A DNA stretch of 64,000 nucleotides from Symsagittifera roscoffensis (lineage: Eukaryota; Xenacoelomorpha; Acoela; Convolutidae). The notes below the pieces were generated by a model. That model was not told the DNA's origin and ran no database searches. It was given only the letters and a program-made list of their open reading frames with translations. Shown piece after piece: positions 1-12,694 of the stretch. The stretch is taken from positions 7,455,624 through 7,519,623 of the forward strand of contig NC_087071.1 in the NCBI RefSeq assembly GCF_963678635.1, given 5' to 3'. Numbering within the stretch: the stretch's first letter is position 1; each line of letters starts with the position of its first letter. The position numbers and the translations under genes are program-made.

Positions 1-983
1 TGGATTGAATTTGTCTACTTAACATAAACTGCCAAGTAGAGAAATAGAGGTAAGGATTTACGATTCGTTTTGGCACTTCTTTGAAAACATCTTGCTTCCA
101 AAATTACTCTGCATGCGTAAGGCGCCCTTCAAAATTAAAGGCGGTAAAATCGATTTATAAAGTCCTGCAAAAAGTGTAAATAGAATTCCTTTTGGAAAAG
201 TAATGGTGGTCGGTAAGAACTATTGCGCAGATTGTTTAAATTTCAGACAGTTTCAATTAATTAAAGAAGCTCGTACAAGGTCAAGTATGGTTTTTTAATT
301 GAGTTTTTCATCGACTTTTCAAAAGTTTTTTTTTTGGTTATAAAACCATTTTTTGTTCAAAAACTATTGTGTCTGGCTTTGTGGATCATCTCATCAACTG
401 TAAACTACTTTTTCGACACTACTTTTTTGATTTTTATTCAAAAAAGACAAAGTATGTATATCATTTTCACTATTTTTTGTTCTAAATTGTTTTGAGAAAA
501 GTTCCAAAAACATGAAAAGAAATAAGACTAAAACAGCTACATGAAAGTTTGGATGAAAGCGCACCCAACAAGATGTCTTTTTTAATCTTTTTTATTGTTT
601 TTAGATTAGAGTGATTCCGAACAACTTTAATGCTTATCATGCAATACCATATATGAAGTCTTTTGAATAATTGCGTATCATACGAAAAAAGATATGACAA
701 GCTTTTTTCAATGGAAAATTGATTTTTCGAAAATTCGAAAAATGTTTTGAGCTGGCTTGAACTTCGAGTCAAACAAATTTGGGGCAGTGTTTTATATGAG
801 AGCAATTGTGGCACTGAAAAAATTTATTACTAAAAGCGTACTATGCAATTGTCACATATGAATATTGTAAATATGCGTTTTTTCATAACAAAAAAAAATG
901 ACGCAGATTTTTTATTGCTAATTTTTTGCAAGCTAGCTTCTGTGTTTAAACAATTATTCAATTAATTCGCCAGAAAAACTTGC

Positions 984-1376
984 ATGCAAATCATTTCGAG
1001 GCCAAACTGTTGTGTCTGTATTTTGTGTCTGTATGTTCCTGGATTCCAGAAACAAGTCTTCAAACATGTGAAAATTTTTTCGGAACGATCAATGGAAAGT
1101 AAAGAACAAATAAAGAACAAAGGGAGCGTCTTTGTAGCGGAATCCGCTTACAAGGCACAAAATGCACAGTTTGACCTCGTAATGCGTGCTGCCAATGGCG
1201 CGAGTGTTTTTAGAGAATTTAGGTTGTTCTTTTTAAGCTCTCTTTACGGTTATTTAGACTTAAATGTACCTTCAACGAGTATACTTCTACAGTCTTCAAG
1301 CTTTGCTATTATTTGGTTGCCCCATCATGAGAATACCTATTCCGATTGCAATTGCATTGGGTTTATCGATAAATGA
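984..1376 (+). other. Repeat-borne 130-codon open frame, probably not a gene
   Basis: An ATG-initiated frame of 130 codons lies in the 3' third of unit 1 and recurs intact at 4014-4406 and, with a shifted end, at 5525-5926. In unit 2 (2507-2704) a frameshift ends it after 65 codons, and in unit 5 (7037-7222) a stop ends it after 61. The product would be Cys- and Ser-rich with no motif I recognise. Because indels between units are not in multiples of three and two of five copies are broken, I see no sign of coding constraint. The frame may be chance preserved by array homogeneity. Confidence 0.2.
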
Positions 1377-4300
1377 AATTTATAACTATCAATTCAAATG
1401 GATCTGTTTAATTTAATTTCAATTTTGCTTCGGTGCTTCCATCTGCTCACGCGTTGGCGTTTTTAATAAAACCATTATTGGGTCGAAGTGAAAATTGCCA
1501 AGTTCGATTGGTGGATTGAATTTGTCTACTTAACATAAACTGCCAAGTAGAGAAATAGAGGTAAGGATTTACGATTCGTTTTGGCACTTCTTTGAAAACA
1601 TCTTGCTTCCAAAATTACTCTGTATGCGTAAGGCGCCCTTCAAAAATAAAGGCGGTAAAATCGATTTTTTAAAGTCCTGCAAAAAGTGTAAAATGAATAC
1701 CTTTTGGAAAAGCAATGGTGGTCGTTAAGAACTATAGCGCAGATTGCTTAAATTTCAGACAATTTCAGTTAATTAAAGAAGCTCGTACAAGGTCAAGTAT
1801 GGTTTTTTAATTGTGTTTTTCATCGACTTTTCAAAAGTTTTTTTTTTGGTTATAAAACCATTTTTTGTTCAAAAACTATAGTGTCTGGCTTTGTGGATTA
1901 TCTCATCAACTGTAAACTTTTTTTTTGACACTACTTTTTTGACTTTTATTCAAAAAAGACAAAGTATGTATATCATTTTCACTATTTTTTGTTCTAAATT
2001 GTTTCGAGAAAAATTCCAAATACATGAAAAGAAATAAGACTAAAACAGCTACATGAAAGTTTGGATGAAAGTTTGGATGAAAGCGCACCCAACAAGATGT
2101 CTTTTTAAATCTTTTTTTATTGTTTTTAGATTAGGGTGATTCCAAACAACTTCAATGCTTATCATGCAATACCATATATGAAGTCTTTTGAATAATTGCG
2201 TATCATACGAAAAAAGTTATGACAAGCTTTTTTCAATGGAAATTTGATTTTTCGAAATTTCGAAAATTGTTTTGAGCTGGCTTGAACTTCGAGTCAAACA
2301 AATTTGGGGCAGTGTTTTATATGAGAGCAATTGTGGCACTGAAAAAATTTATTACAAAAAGGGTACTATGCAATTGTCACATATGAATATTGTAAATATG
2401 CGTTTTTCCATAACAAAAAAAATGACGCAGATTTTTATTGCTAATTTTTTGCAAGCTAGCTTCTGTGTTTAAACAATTATTCAATTAATTCGCCAAAAAA
2501 ACTTGCATGCAAATCATTTCGAGGCCAAACTGTTGTGTCTGTATTTTGTGTCTTTATGTTCCTGGATTCCAGAAACAAGACTTCAAACATGTGAAAAATT
2601 GTTCGGAACGATCAATGGAAAGTAAAGAACAAAAAAGAACAAAGGGAGCGTTCTTGTTGCGGAATCCGCTTACAATGCACAAAATGCACAGTTTGACCTC
2701 GTAATGCGTGCTGCCAATGGCGCGAAAGTTTTTAGAGAATTTAGGTTGTTCTTTTTAAGCTCTTTACGGTTATTTAGACTTAAATGTACCTTCAACGATT
2801 ATACTTCTACAGTCTTCAAGCTTTGCTAATATTTGGTTGCCCCATCATGAGAATACCTATTCCGATTGCAATTGCATTGGGTTTAACGATAAAGGAAATA
2901 TATAACTATCAATTCAAATTGATCTGATTAATTTAATTTCAATTTTGCTTCGGTGCTTCCATCTGCTCACGCGTTGGCGTTTTTAATAAAACCATTATTG
3001 GGTCGAAGTGAAAATTGCCAAGTTCGATTGGTGGATTGAATTTGTCTACTTAACATAAACTGCCAAGTAGAAAAATAGAGGTATGGATTTACGATTCGTT
3101 TTGGCACTTCTTTGAAAACATCTTGCTTCCAAAGTTACTCTGCATGCGTAGGCGCCCTTCAAAATTAAAAGCGGTAAAATCGATTTTATAAAGTCCTGCA
3201 AAAAGTGTAAAGTGAATTCCTTTTGGAAAAGCAATGGTGGTCGTTAAGAACTATTGCGCAGATTGGTTAAATTTCAGACAATTTCAGTTAATTAAAGAAG
3301 CTCGTACAAGGTCAAGTATGGTTTTTTAATTGAGTTTTTCATCGACTTTTCAAAAGTTTTTTTTTGGTTATAAAACCATTTTTTGTTCAAAAACTATTGT
3401 GTCTGGCTTTGTGGATTATCTCATCAACTGTAAACTACTTTTTCGACACTACTTTTTTGATTTTTATTCAAAAAAGACAAAGTATGTATATCATTTTCAC
3501 TATTTTTTGTTCTAAATTGTTTTGAGAAAAGTTCCAACTACATGAAAAGAAATAAGACTAAAACAACTACATGAAAGTTTGGATGAAAGCGCACCCAACA
3601 AGATATCTTTTTTAATCTTTTTTATTGTTTTTATGCTAGAGTGATTCCAAACAACTTTAATGCTTATCATGCAATACCATATATGAAGTCTTTTGAATAA
3701 TTGCGTATCATACGAAAAAAATTATGACAAGCTTTTTTCAATGGAAATTTGATTTTTCGAAAATTCGAAAATTGTTTTTAGCTGGCTTGAACTTCGAGTC
3801 AAACAAATTTGGGGCAGTGTTTTAGATGAGAGCAATTGTGGCACTGAAAAAATTTATTACAAAAAGCGTACTATGCAATTGTCACATATGAATATTGTAA
3901 ATATGCGTTTTTCCATAACAAAAAAAAATGACGCAGATTTTTTATTGCTAATTTTTTGCAAGCTAGCTTCTGTGTTTAAACAATTATTCAATTAATTCGC
4001 CAAAAAAACTTGCATGCAAATCATTTCGAGGCCAAACTGCTGTGTCTGTATTTTGTGTCTGTATGTTCCAGGATTCCAGAAACAAGTCTTCAAACATGTG
4101 AAAAATTTTTCGGAACGATCAATGGAAAGTAAAGAACAAAAAAAGAACAAAGGGAGCGTCCTTGTTGCGGAATCCGCTTACAATGCACAAAATGCACAGT
4201 TTGACCTCGTAATGCGTGCTGCCAATGGCGCGAGTGTTTTTAGAGAGTTTAGGTTGTTCTTTTTAAGCTCTCTTTACGGTTATTTAGACTTAAATGTACC

Positions 4301-7300
4301 TTCAACTAGTATACTTCTACAGTCTTCAAGCTTTGCTATTATTTGGTTGCCCCATCATGAGAATACCTATTCCGATTGCAATTGCATTGGGTTCATCGAT
4401 AAATGAAATATAAAACTATCAATTCAAATGGATCCGATAAGTTTAATTTCAATTTTGCTTCGGTGCTTCCATCTGCTCACGCGTTGGCGTTTTTAATAAA
4501 ACTATTTTTGGGTCGAAGTGAAATTTGCCAAGTTCGATTGGTGGATTGAATTTGTCTACTTAACATAAACTGCCAAGTAGAGAAATAGAGGTAAGGATTT
4601 ACGTTTCGTTTTGACACTTCTTTGAAAACATCTTGCTTCCAAAATTACTCTGCATGCGTAAGGCGCCCTTCAAAATTAAAGGCGGTAAAACCGATTTTAT
4701 AAAGTCCTGCAAAAAGTGTAAAGTGAATACCTTTTGGAAAAGCAATGGTGGTCGTTAAGAACGATTGCGCAGATTGCTTAAATTTCAGACAATTTCAGTT
4801 AATTAAAGAAGCTCGTACAAGGTCAAGTATGGTTTTTTAATTGAGTTTTTCATCGACTTTTCAAAAGTTTTTTTTTTGGTTATAAAACCATTTTTTGTTC
4901 AAAAACTATTGTGTCTGGCTTTGTGGATTATCTCATCAACTGTAAACTACTTTTTCGACACTACTTTTTTGATTTTTATTCAAAAAAGACAAAGTATGTA
5001 TATCATTTTCACTATTTTTTGTTCTAAATTGTTTTGAGAAAAGTTCCAACTACATGAAAAGAAATAAGACTAAAACAACTACATGAAAGTTTGGATGAAA
5101 GCGCACCCAACAAGATATCTTTTTTAATCTTTTTTATTGTTTTAATGCTAGAGTGATTCCAAACAACTTTAATGCTTATCATGCAATACCATATATGAAG
5201 TCTTTTGAATAATTGCGTATCATACGAAAAAAGTTATGACAAGCTTTTTTCAATGGAAATTTGATTTTTCGAAAATTCGAAAATTGTTTTGAGCTGGCTT
5301 GAACTTCGAGTCAAACAAATTTGGGGCAGTGTTTTATATGAGAGCAATTGTGGCACTGAAAAAATTTATTACAAAAAGCGTACTATGCAATTGTCACATA
5401 TGAATATTGTAAATATGCGTTTTTCCATAACAAAAAAAATGACGCAGATTTTTTATTGCTAATTTTTTGCAAACTAGCTTCTGTGTTTAAACAATTATTC
5501 AATTAATTCGCCAAAAAAACTTGCATGCAAATCATTTCGAGGCCAAACTGTTGTGTCTGTATTTTGGGTCTGTATGTTCCTGGATTCCAGAAACAAGTCT
5601 TCAAACATGTGAAAAATTTTTCGGAACGATCAATGGAAAGTAAAGAACAAAAAAAGAACAAAGGGAGCGTCCTTGTTGCGGAATCCGCTTACAATGCACA
5701 AAATGCACAGTTTGACCTCGTAATGCGTGCTGCCAATGGCGCGAGTGTTTTTAGAGAATTTAGGTTGTTCTTTTTAAGCTCTCTTTACGGTTATTTAGAC
5801 TTAAATGTACCTTCAACGATTATACTTCTACAGTCTCCAAGCTTTGCTAATATTTGGTTGCCCCATCATGAGAATACCTATTCCGATTGCAATTGCATTG
5901 GGTTTATCGATAAAGGAAATATATAACTATCAATTCAAATGGATCTGATTAATTTAGTTTCAATTTTGCTTTGGTGCTTCCATCTGCTCACGCGTTGGCG
6001 TTTTTAATAAAACCATTATTGGGTCGAAGTGAAAATTGCCAAGTTCGATTGGTGGATTGATTTTGTCTACTTAACATAAACTGCCAAGTAGAGAAATAGA
6101 GGTAAGGATTTACGATTCGTTTTGGCACTTCTTTGAAAACATCTTGTTTCCAAAGTTACTCTGCATGCGTAAGGCGCCCTTCAAAATTAAAGGCGGTAAA
6201 ATCGATTTTATAAAGTCCTGCAAAAAGTGTAAAGTGAATACCTTTTGGAAAAGCAATGATGGTCGTTAAGAACTATTGCGCAGATTGCTTAAATTTCAGA
6301 CAATTTCAGTTAATTAAAGAAGCTCGTACAAGGTCAAGTATGGTTTTTTAATTGAGTTTTTCATCGACTTTTCAAAAGTTTTTTTTTTGGTTATAAAACC
6401 ATTTTTTGTTCAAAAACTATTGTGTCTGGCTTTGTGGATTATCTCATCAACTGTAAACTACTTTTTCAACACTACTTTTTTGATTTTTTTTCAAAAAAGA
6501 CAAAGTATGTATATCATTTTCACTATTTTTTGTTCTAAATTGTTTTGAGAAAAGTTCTAAATACATGAAAAGAAATAAGACTAAAACAGCTACATGAAAG
6601 TTTGGATGAAAGCGCACCCAACAAGATGTCTTTTTTAATCTTTTTTATTGTTTTTAGATTAGAGTGATTCCAAACAACTTTAATGCTTATCATGCAATAC
6701 CATATATGAAGTCTTTTGAATAATTGCGTATCATACGAAAAAAGTTATGACAAGCTTTTTTCAATGGAAAGTTGATTTTTCGAAAATTCGAAAATTGTTT
6801 TGAGCTGGCTTGAACTTCGAGTCAAACAAATTTGGGGCAGTGTTTTACATGAGAGCAATTGTGGCACTGAAAAAATTTATTACAAAAAGCGTACTATGCA
6901 ATTGTCACATATGAATATTGTAAATATTCGTTTTTTCATAACAAAAAAAAATGACGCAGATTTTTTATTGCTAATTTTTTGCAAGCTAGCTTCTGTGTTT
7001 AAACAATTATTCAATTAATTCGCCAAAAAAACTTGCATGCAAATCATTTCGAGGCCAAACTGTTGTGTCTGTATTTTGTGTCTGTATGTTCCTGGATTCC
7101 AGAAACAAGTCTTCAAACATGTGAAAAATTTTTCGGAACGATCAATGGAAAGTAAAGAACAAAAAAAGAACAAAAGGAGCGTCCTTGTTGCGGAATCCGC
7201 TTACAATGCACAAAATTCATAGTTTGACCTCGTAATGCGTGCTGCCAATGGCGCAAGTGTTTTTAGAGAATTTAGGTTGTTCTTTTTAAGCTCTCTTTAC

Positions 7301-7564
7301 GGTTATTTAGACTTAAATGTACCTTCAACGAGTATACTTCTACAGTCTTCAAGCTTTGCTATTATTTGGTTGCCCCATCATGAGAATACCTATTCCGATT
7401 GCAATTGCATTGGGTTTATCGATAAATGAAATATATAACTATCAATTCAAATGGATCTGATTAGTTTAATTTCAATTTTGCTTCGGTGCTTCCATCTGCT
7501 CACGCGTTGGCGTTTTTAATAAAACCATTATTGGGTCGAAGTGAAAATTGCCAAGTTCGATTGG

Positions 7565-8310
7565 TGGACTGAATTTGTCTACTTAACATAAACTGCCAAG
7601 TAGAGAGATAGAGATAAGGAATTTCGATTCGTTTTGGCACTTTTTTGAAAACATCTCGCTTCCAAAATTACTCTGCATGCGTAAGGCGCCCTTCAAAATT
7701 AAAGGCGGTAAAATCGATTTAGAAAAGTCTTGCAAAATGTGTAAAGTAAAAACCTATTGGAAAAAAATGGTGGTCGGTAAGAACTATTGCGTAGATTGTT
7801 TTGTTTTCAGACAATTTTAGTTAATTAAAGAAGCTCGTACAAGGTCAAGTATGGTTTTTTGAATGATTTTTTTAATCGATTTTTCAAAAGTTTTTCTGTT
7901 CAAAAACCATTTTTTGTTCAATAACTATTCTGTTTGGATGTTTGGATTATCTCATCAACTGCAAACTACTTTTTTGACCTTTTTTTTTATTTTCAATCAA
8001 AAAAGCCAAAATATGTAAATTATTTTCAATAATTTTTTTTTCTAATTTGTTTTGAAAAAAAAATCCAAGCACATGAAAAGAAATAAGACTAAAACAGCGA
8101 ATGAAAGTTTGGATGAAAGAGCATCCAACAAGATGTCTTTTTTAATTGTTTTTAGGTTAGAGTGATTTCAAACAACTTCAATGCTTATCATACAATGCCA
8201 TATATGAAGTCTTTGAAACAAATTTTTTTGCAAGCTAGCTTCTGTGTTCAAAAAATAAAATTGATCAATTATTTCGCCAAAAAAACTTGCATCCAAATAT
8301 TGAGATTTTA
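7565..8310. repeat. Diverged, internally deleted sixth repeat unit
   Basis: The start aligns well with the other units, but substitutions become frequent after about 7690. At about 8215 a deletion joins the middle of the unit to the later 'caagctagcttctgtgtt' block. Similarity fades after about 8310. This is the usual look of an old edge unit outside the zone of homogenisation. Confidence 0.8.
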
Positions 8311-8985
8311 TGTCTATAATGTAGTTCATGTTGAGTTTTCACATAATTCATACAAAAATCAATAAAAAAAGACATTTTTTTGGATTTAGAATGCCAAAAT
8401 GCACCTATATATGTAAAAAAAAACTGGCAATTTTTTCAACCACTTACTTTGCCAAGAAACATTTTTACAGCCATATACAAAATATCAAGTTTTTTTTGTA
8501 TATATTTCCGTGTGAAAACTGAAGCATTAATAGAAAGGCAAATATCATCAAAGGCCATTTATCTGCGTGATAATTTCCACCTACACTCGATTTTTGGACA
8601 AAACGCAAGTTTTCATAACTTTTTTGCTTGTATTTCATTTATGAAAACAATTCTTATCATAACAAACTTTATTAGTTCGGAAAATTTTTTATCATACCAT
8701 TTCATGGGACAAAAAATGAGTAGGTTTTGTACAATTTCATTGATAAAAAGCATCGAAATAAAAAAAAACTGTCAATTAAATTATCGAAAAAACTTATTTG
8801 AATATTAGGCGTATGGGAAAAACAATTTTTGTTATAAAATTTATGGCAAACAGCTGTTAAACAATCCAATTTTTTGGAAAAAATGCTTACTTTACAGTTT
8901 CATAACTTAGGAAAATTGCTAATTAAAGCAATTTTTTCTTCTATATATGTAGTTAATAACTGTTGTATGAAAGCCTTTTGGAATC
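8311..8985. other. Spacer between array and LTR element
   Basis: AT-rich sequence with long A and T runs and no convincing gene. A 142-codon open frame at 8380-8808 has low-complexity composition and no recognisable motif. Ends abruptly at the TG of the 5' LTR. Confidence 0.6.
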
Positions 8986-9388
8986 TGAACTAAACTACAT
9001 TTTATAATTGGATAAATTGGATATTTTACCACTGTAAAATATTTAATATTAACCAATCATAATCCATCTAACTAACAACCCACTTATTTGTAAGTGCTGA
9101 AATTACTTGTATTTTCAGCACCAGACAGATTTGAATTTAACTTAGAAATTAGTTGCCTCTCCAAGAGAACTTCAGCAGCCGCAATAAACCAGTATACCCT
9201 AGATCTATTGAGCCTAGCAGAGACTAGTTAAACACCCTGAGACTAGTAAGTATAAGAGTAAGATTAGGATCGGTATTAGACTAAGAAGTTGCACGAATCT
9301 ATCCGGCCGAAAATAAGGTAGCGTGACGAGCAGACGGTGTACCCTATCCGAAATTACTCTATGAGTTAACCACATCGGTTCTAACTCA
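8986..9388 (+). repeat. 5' LTR of copy 1
   Basis: 403 bases, TG...CA. It matches the 3' LTR at 32609-33003 except for about a dozen substitutions and a few short indels, by eye around 96% identity, so this is not a very recent insertion. It contains a TATA-like TTATAATTGG near the start, an AATAAA at about 9182, and two overlapping hairpins (separate entry). Confidence 0.95.
9081..9121 (+). promoter_or_regulatory. Overlapping LTR hairpins
   Basis: The first hairpin, 9081-9096, is CACTTA-TTTG-TAAGTG. The second, 9094-9121, has 12-base arms GTGCTGAAATTA and its complement with one mismatch here; the 3' LTR version is perfect. They share GTG, so they are mutually exclusive in RNA. Both recur in copy 2's LTRs (41395-41435 and 58822-58880), where the second has different arm sequences (GTGCT..AACTAC) that still partly pair. 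A role in transcription, termination or packaging is inference. Confidence 0.6.
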
Positions 9389-9390
9389 TC

Positions 9391-9408
9391 TGGTGCGACC
9401 ATAAGTCT
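9391..9408 (+). promoter_or_regulatory. Candidate tRNA primer-binding site
   Basis: TGGTGCGACC begins two bases after the LTR ends, the standard place for a PBS complementary to a tRNA 3' end. Copy 2 has the same spacing and the same GCGACCATAAGTCTCGAA core at 41684 but with TGA instead of TGG. I could not assign the tRNA from memory. Confidence 0.55.
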
Positions 9409-10611
9409 CGAATAAGACCTTAATAGCTTAGAATTAATTAAATATAGATTAGAATTTAGACAAAACATTTTCAAAATGTTACACGATAATAATTTAATTG
9501 AAATGTCTCTACGACTCAAAAGATCAGAGCCGATATTCCGAACAATACTAGAACTACCCAGTATTGGAAGACGACCTCGAACAAGAGACGATATACTTTT
9601 ATGGTTGTACGGCAAAAGCCAACACAAACTTTTATATTAAGAATCTTATTAGCAATGAATTTAGATTTTCATTTGCAAACATAATATTTTGAAGTAAATC
9701 TTCATGATCATTTCAGGCGCTAATTAAATTACTAATGTACAATAACGATTGATAAAAAGATCTTAGATCGTTTTCCTAATTTCTGCAGTATTATTTAAAA
9801 CATATTTGAAAAATATTTATTGAAAATAAAAATAAAAATTAGTAGCATGACAATAAATAGTAAGTAATCATAAATCATCCTGTTGTTCCAGCTCCATCAC
9901 CCAAACATAACAGCAATCATAAGCTCACTAATATCATTGAAAAACTAAATCCTTTTATTAAATAAATTTAAACCATTTTAAACTTAATGATTCTCTTAAT
10001 TTTAAAAATCAGATCATCAAGTCTTATCCTTGGATCTTAATAAATTTTCTATCTCACTAAATTCAAAGTCTGATCATCAAGGCCTATCCTTGGATCGAAA
10101 AGAACAATTTTGTTCTCCACCACCCACTTAGCAAGTGTCTAACGACCTCAAATGTCGAATCACTATCCAACCTTTTCAAAAGACCCAGGACTAATAGAAA
10201 TTTTTCATAAAACTAACCATTCAAATTAAGATAAACAGTGAAGAACTTCGGTTATTCATCCTTCACTTGAACCCTCCTCTTACCAGACCCAGGATAGATC
10301 TTAGACTTAGTAAGTTTAAAATAGTATCTAAAGAACTGCTTGCGTTCTAATTATACCTGAACCTTGTGGATCGATTTACTATTCTCCAACCCTTGAACAC
10401 AATCACTACCCCTAAGTAAGATTAAGTAAGTTAACACCTTGACTTAGACTAGCCACGAGAAAGTAGAACATCATTCTCCGGAATCGATATACTTTTCTCT
10501 CCAACCCTGAACAAAAAGACCCAGGTTAAGCTAACCAAAAAATCGTAAGGACTAACAGTCTAAGGAAATAGAAATAACTAACAACTTCTTGCATCCCTCA
10601 TCCTAAACCTT
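9409..10611 (+). promoter_or_regulatory. Structured 1.2 kb leader with conserved hairpins
   Basis: No credible reading frame until the gag ATG. Inverted repeats are at 10012-10036 and 10072-10096 (GATC-AT-CAAG..CTTG-GATC, the outer GATC also self-complementary), 10102-10115 (GAACAATTTTGTTC, a perfect palindrome) and 10238-10266 (GTGAAG..CTTCAC). Copy 2 retains the same set at 42419-42442, 42491-42514, 42520-42533 and 42656-42684. Conservation of these pairings in an otherwise diverged leader suggests an RNA role such as packaging, dimerisation or internal initiation (inference). Confidence 0.6.
10411..10425 (+). promoter_or_regulatory. Candidate major splice donor in leader
   Basis: CCTAA|GTAAGATTAA with the GT at 10416. 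Copy 2 has CCTAG|GTAAGATTAA at the equivalent place (GT at 42854). The G-T-A-A-G core suits a nematode 5' splice site. It would join the leader to the env and ORF X acceptors. Confidence 0.4.
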
Positions 10612-11073
10612 ATGTCATTCGAAAGTTTAGGAAATAAACAAACAATCGTTTTACACAACTGTGAAATAGATAACAAAAAATACGATCTTGTAATCACACC
10701 TCATACACAAACAGTTGGATACATTAGAACAAAACGACAAACAATAAAAAGGAAAATTATAAATAAACAAAGACAAATCACACGAAAAAGATTTTCAAAA
10801 AAAAGAAACGCATTTTCTGAATCAGAAGTCAATAGTTTAGACGAACTATACAAATTAAAAGAATCAATAGACAAAAATTGTCCCATCCATGATCAATTAC
10901 ATTTTTCCGACTCAGAAACAACTTCAAATTCATCAAAAAGAGGAAAAAGAAGAATAAAAAAGCAATACAAACACAAACCAGTACACTTGTATAATTGGAA
11001 TCAACCAATTAGACACATCGATAGTTATATATTAACAGTCATCAAACGAAATATTGAGCCACACTCAAAGTGA
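10612..11073 (+). pseudogene. Gag N-terminal region (copy 1)
   Basis: The gag start is the ATG at 10612, preceded by CCTT; copy 2 begins the same way at 43067 with a clearly related protein (shared DLVITP and TIGYIR/TVGYIR motifs). The 153 residues are very rich in Lys and Arg in the middle, consistent with a matrix-like, RNA- or membrane-associating segment. A stop at 11071 ends the frame; homology resumes in another frame by about 11100, so this copy is frameshifted. Matrix function is inference from position and charge. Confidence 0.65.
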
Positions 11074-11203
11074 CAAAAGTCCAGATGACGAAGCAGTTTT
11101 TCCCTTTCTTATAGATTCACTCGATGATAGAGGACAACACGATTTTTGCAAGAACTTACTCGTAAATTAGTTTGAACCAGGAATCAGCCAATGCAAAGCA
11201 GAA

Positions 11204-12646
11204 TTGCCAGATTTAAAAATCAAAAGACAAATTATTGAACATTATTTGAAAGATATATGTAATCTAACACAACAATATGGAATCTACACCATAGAATTCA
11301 GCACACCAAATACAGCCTATCGTAAATATGTAATTCAAACAGACGACATTGAATTAGAATTTTCAAAAGTATTCACAGAATATATCAAAAGCATACAATA
11401 TCATAATTCACAAAGAGCAAACTCCATATTCACTAACGAAGTTTTTGCAATAATATTTAGTTATATATCTATATTAGATAAAACAGAAGTTCAAAGTATA
11501 TCACCAACTGAAACATCCAAACATACAAAAGTACGAAATGAAATCACAGTATTTTCAACATTTCTACATATAATTTGCAAAAATTTCACTAAAGAAGATG
11601 TTTCACAAAACACTAAACATGATTTACAAAAGATTTTAGCATGGTTTATAAAAGATTATTTCACCCACAATTAAGGTTTAATTTCACAAGCAAGAAAAAA
11701 TTTTAGACCTCAAAATACCAATGACGACACAGTTCTTTCAGAACAATCAGGTTACGTTTGGGACCCTGAATGGTCTCATCATGCATTTCTAAATATCCCA
11801 CAAGCTATCTCAAGTCAAGCAATAAGTACAATATCTTTTCACAAAGATTATGTAAAAGTAGTACCATTAACCATTGATGCAACACCATTGAATTATAATA
11901 CATTTTTAACTGATATACGAAATAACAGTTTAAATTCAACAGTCATACATAATGAAAACCTCAATGGAGCCAGAAATCTTACACAACAAGATATTCAAAC
12001 TCCATCACACTTCATAAACGAAGAAATCGTCCAAACAACAGCAACAACTACAAAACAGAGTATTTCACCAATACATCCCAATCTGACAACACCACGAAAC
12101 ACAAACACACAAACACATCACTAACACAGGTTACCTTACAATCAACCGTAAAACCTTCGGTTGCTCCAAACTATTCCCATATGGACTATCAAAGGTATAG
12201 ACCAATGACAATACCGTCAAAAACACGAAAACCGTTCACAAGAAACACTTTTGCAGAACACAATTATAATTATGCTCACAAACCAAGAACAAACCATCTC
12301 CCCCCAAAAAAATACACAAATTTTAAACCACGTATGTTTCCATTATTGGAATCTCCCAAAAACATCGACCGATTCAGTAAATTTTCCAGATAATCCACAA
12401 CCTACACAGGATTATAGTGAAAATTACCCATTCTTTCAACAAAATAAAAAAAATAAACAACATACGCCATATAACACAAACTATTTATCATCTGATGAAG
12501 ATGATTATCACCAACCAGACATTTTTGCACCATATACTAAAGAATATCGCACACAGAAACCGCGACAATCTCAACCATCCCAAACAATGAAAATTTACCC
12601 ACAAAACCCAACAGATATACAAAACCCACAACAAATGCATACATAA
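11204..12646 (+). pseudogene. Gag middle region, shifted frame, then Pro/Thr/Asn-rich linker (copy 1)
   Basis: 11204-11674 encodes about 156 residues that align with copy 2's 43672-44163 (shared KRQI.YHYLK/EHYLK start, EFSKVFTEYI and NSQRANS motifs). It is largely helical-looking and has no family I recognise. Stops at 11672 and 12122 and a change of frame break the reading. From about 11888 to 12646 the product is rich in Thr, Asn, Gln and Pro, in two overlapping frames (12181-12393 and 12251-12646), and looks like a disordered linker before the capsid. Function is inferred from position only. Confidence 0.55.
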
Positions 12647-12694
12647 AACCCATTTAACACGCAATTTTTTCAACCAATACAACCACAAAACCCA

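Larger units (their letters stand above)
1..8310. repeat. Tandem array of ~1.51 kb units
   Basis: The same block restarts at 1, 1512, 3032, 4542, 6053 and 7565, giving spacings of 1511, 1520, 1510, 1511 and 1512 bases. The first five units are nearly identical, differing by scattered substitutions and one- to nine-base indels. The sixth is diverged. The array starts at or before the window edge, so its true size is unknown. Each unit is AT-rich and carries the same A- and T-runs, a GGTT/AACC mini-hairpin and a moderately GC-richer stretch near its 3' end. No transposase-like motifs or terminal repeats are visible, so it reads as a long-period satellite or local amplification. Confidence 0.95.

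Noticed and set aside
1-7564. CRISPR-like or short-spacer repeat organisation
   Set aside because: The repeats are 1.5 kb direct units in eukaryotic-type DNA, with no short repeat-spacer pattern.
8380-8808. 142-codon open frame between the tandem array and the 5' LTR
   Set aside because: Low-complexity composition (Phe, Lys, Ile, Asn) expected of AT-rich DNA; no motif and no second copy to test.
9389-9420. A tRNA gene overlapping the PBS
   Set aside because: The reverse complement has a TTCGA T-loop-like core, but no proper T-stem or cloverleaf could be formed.
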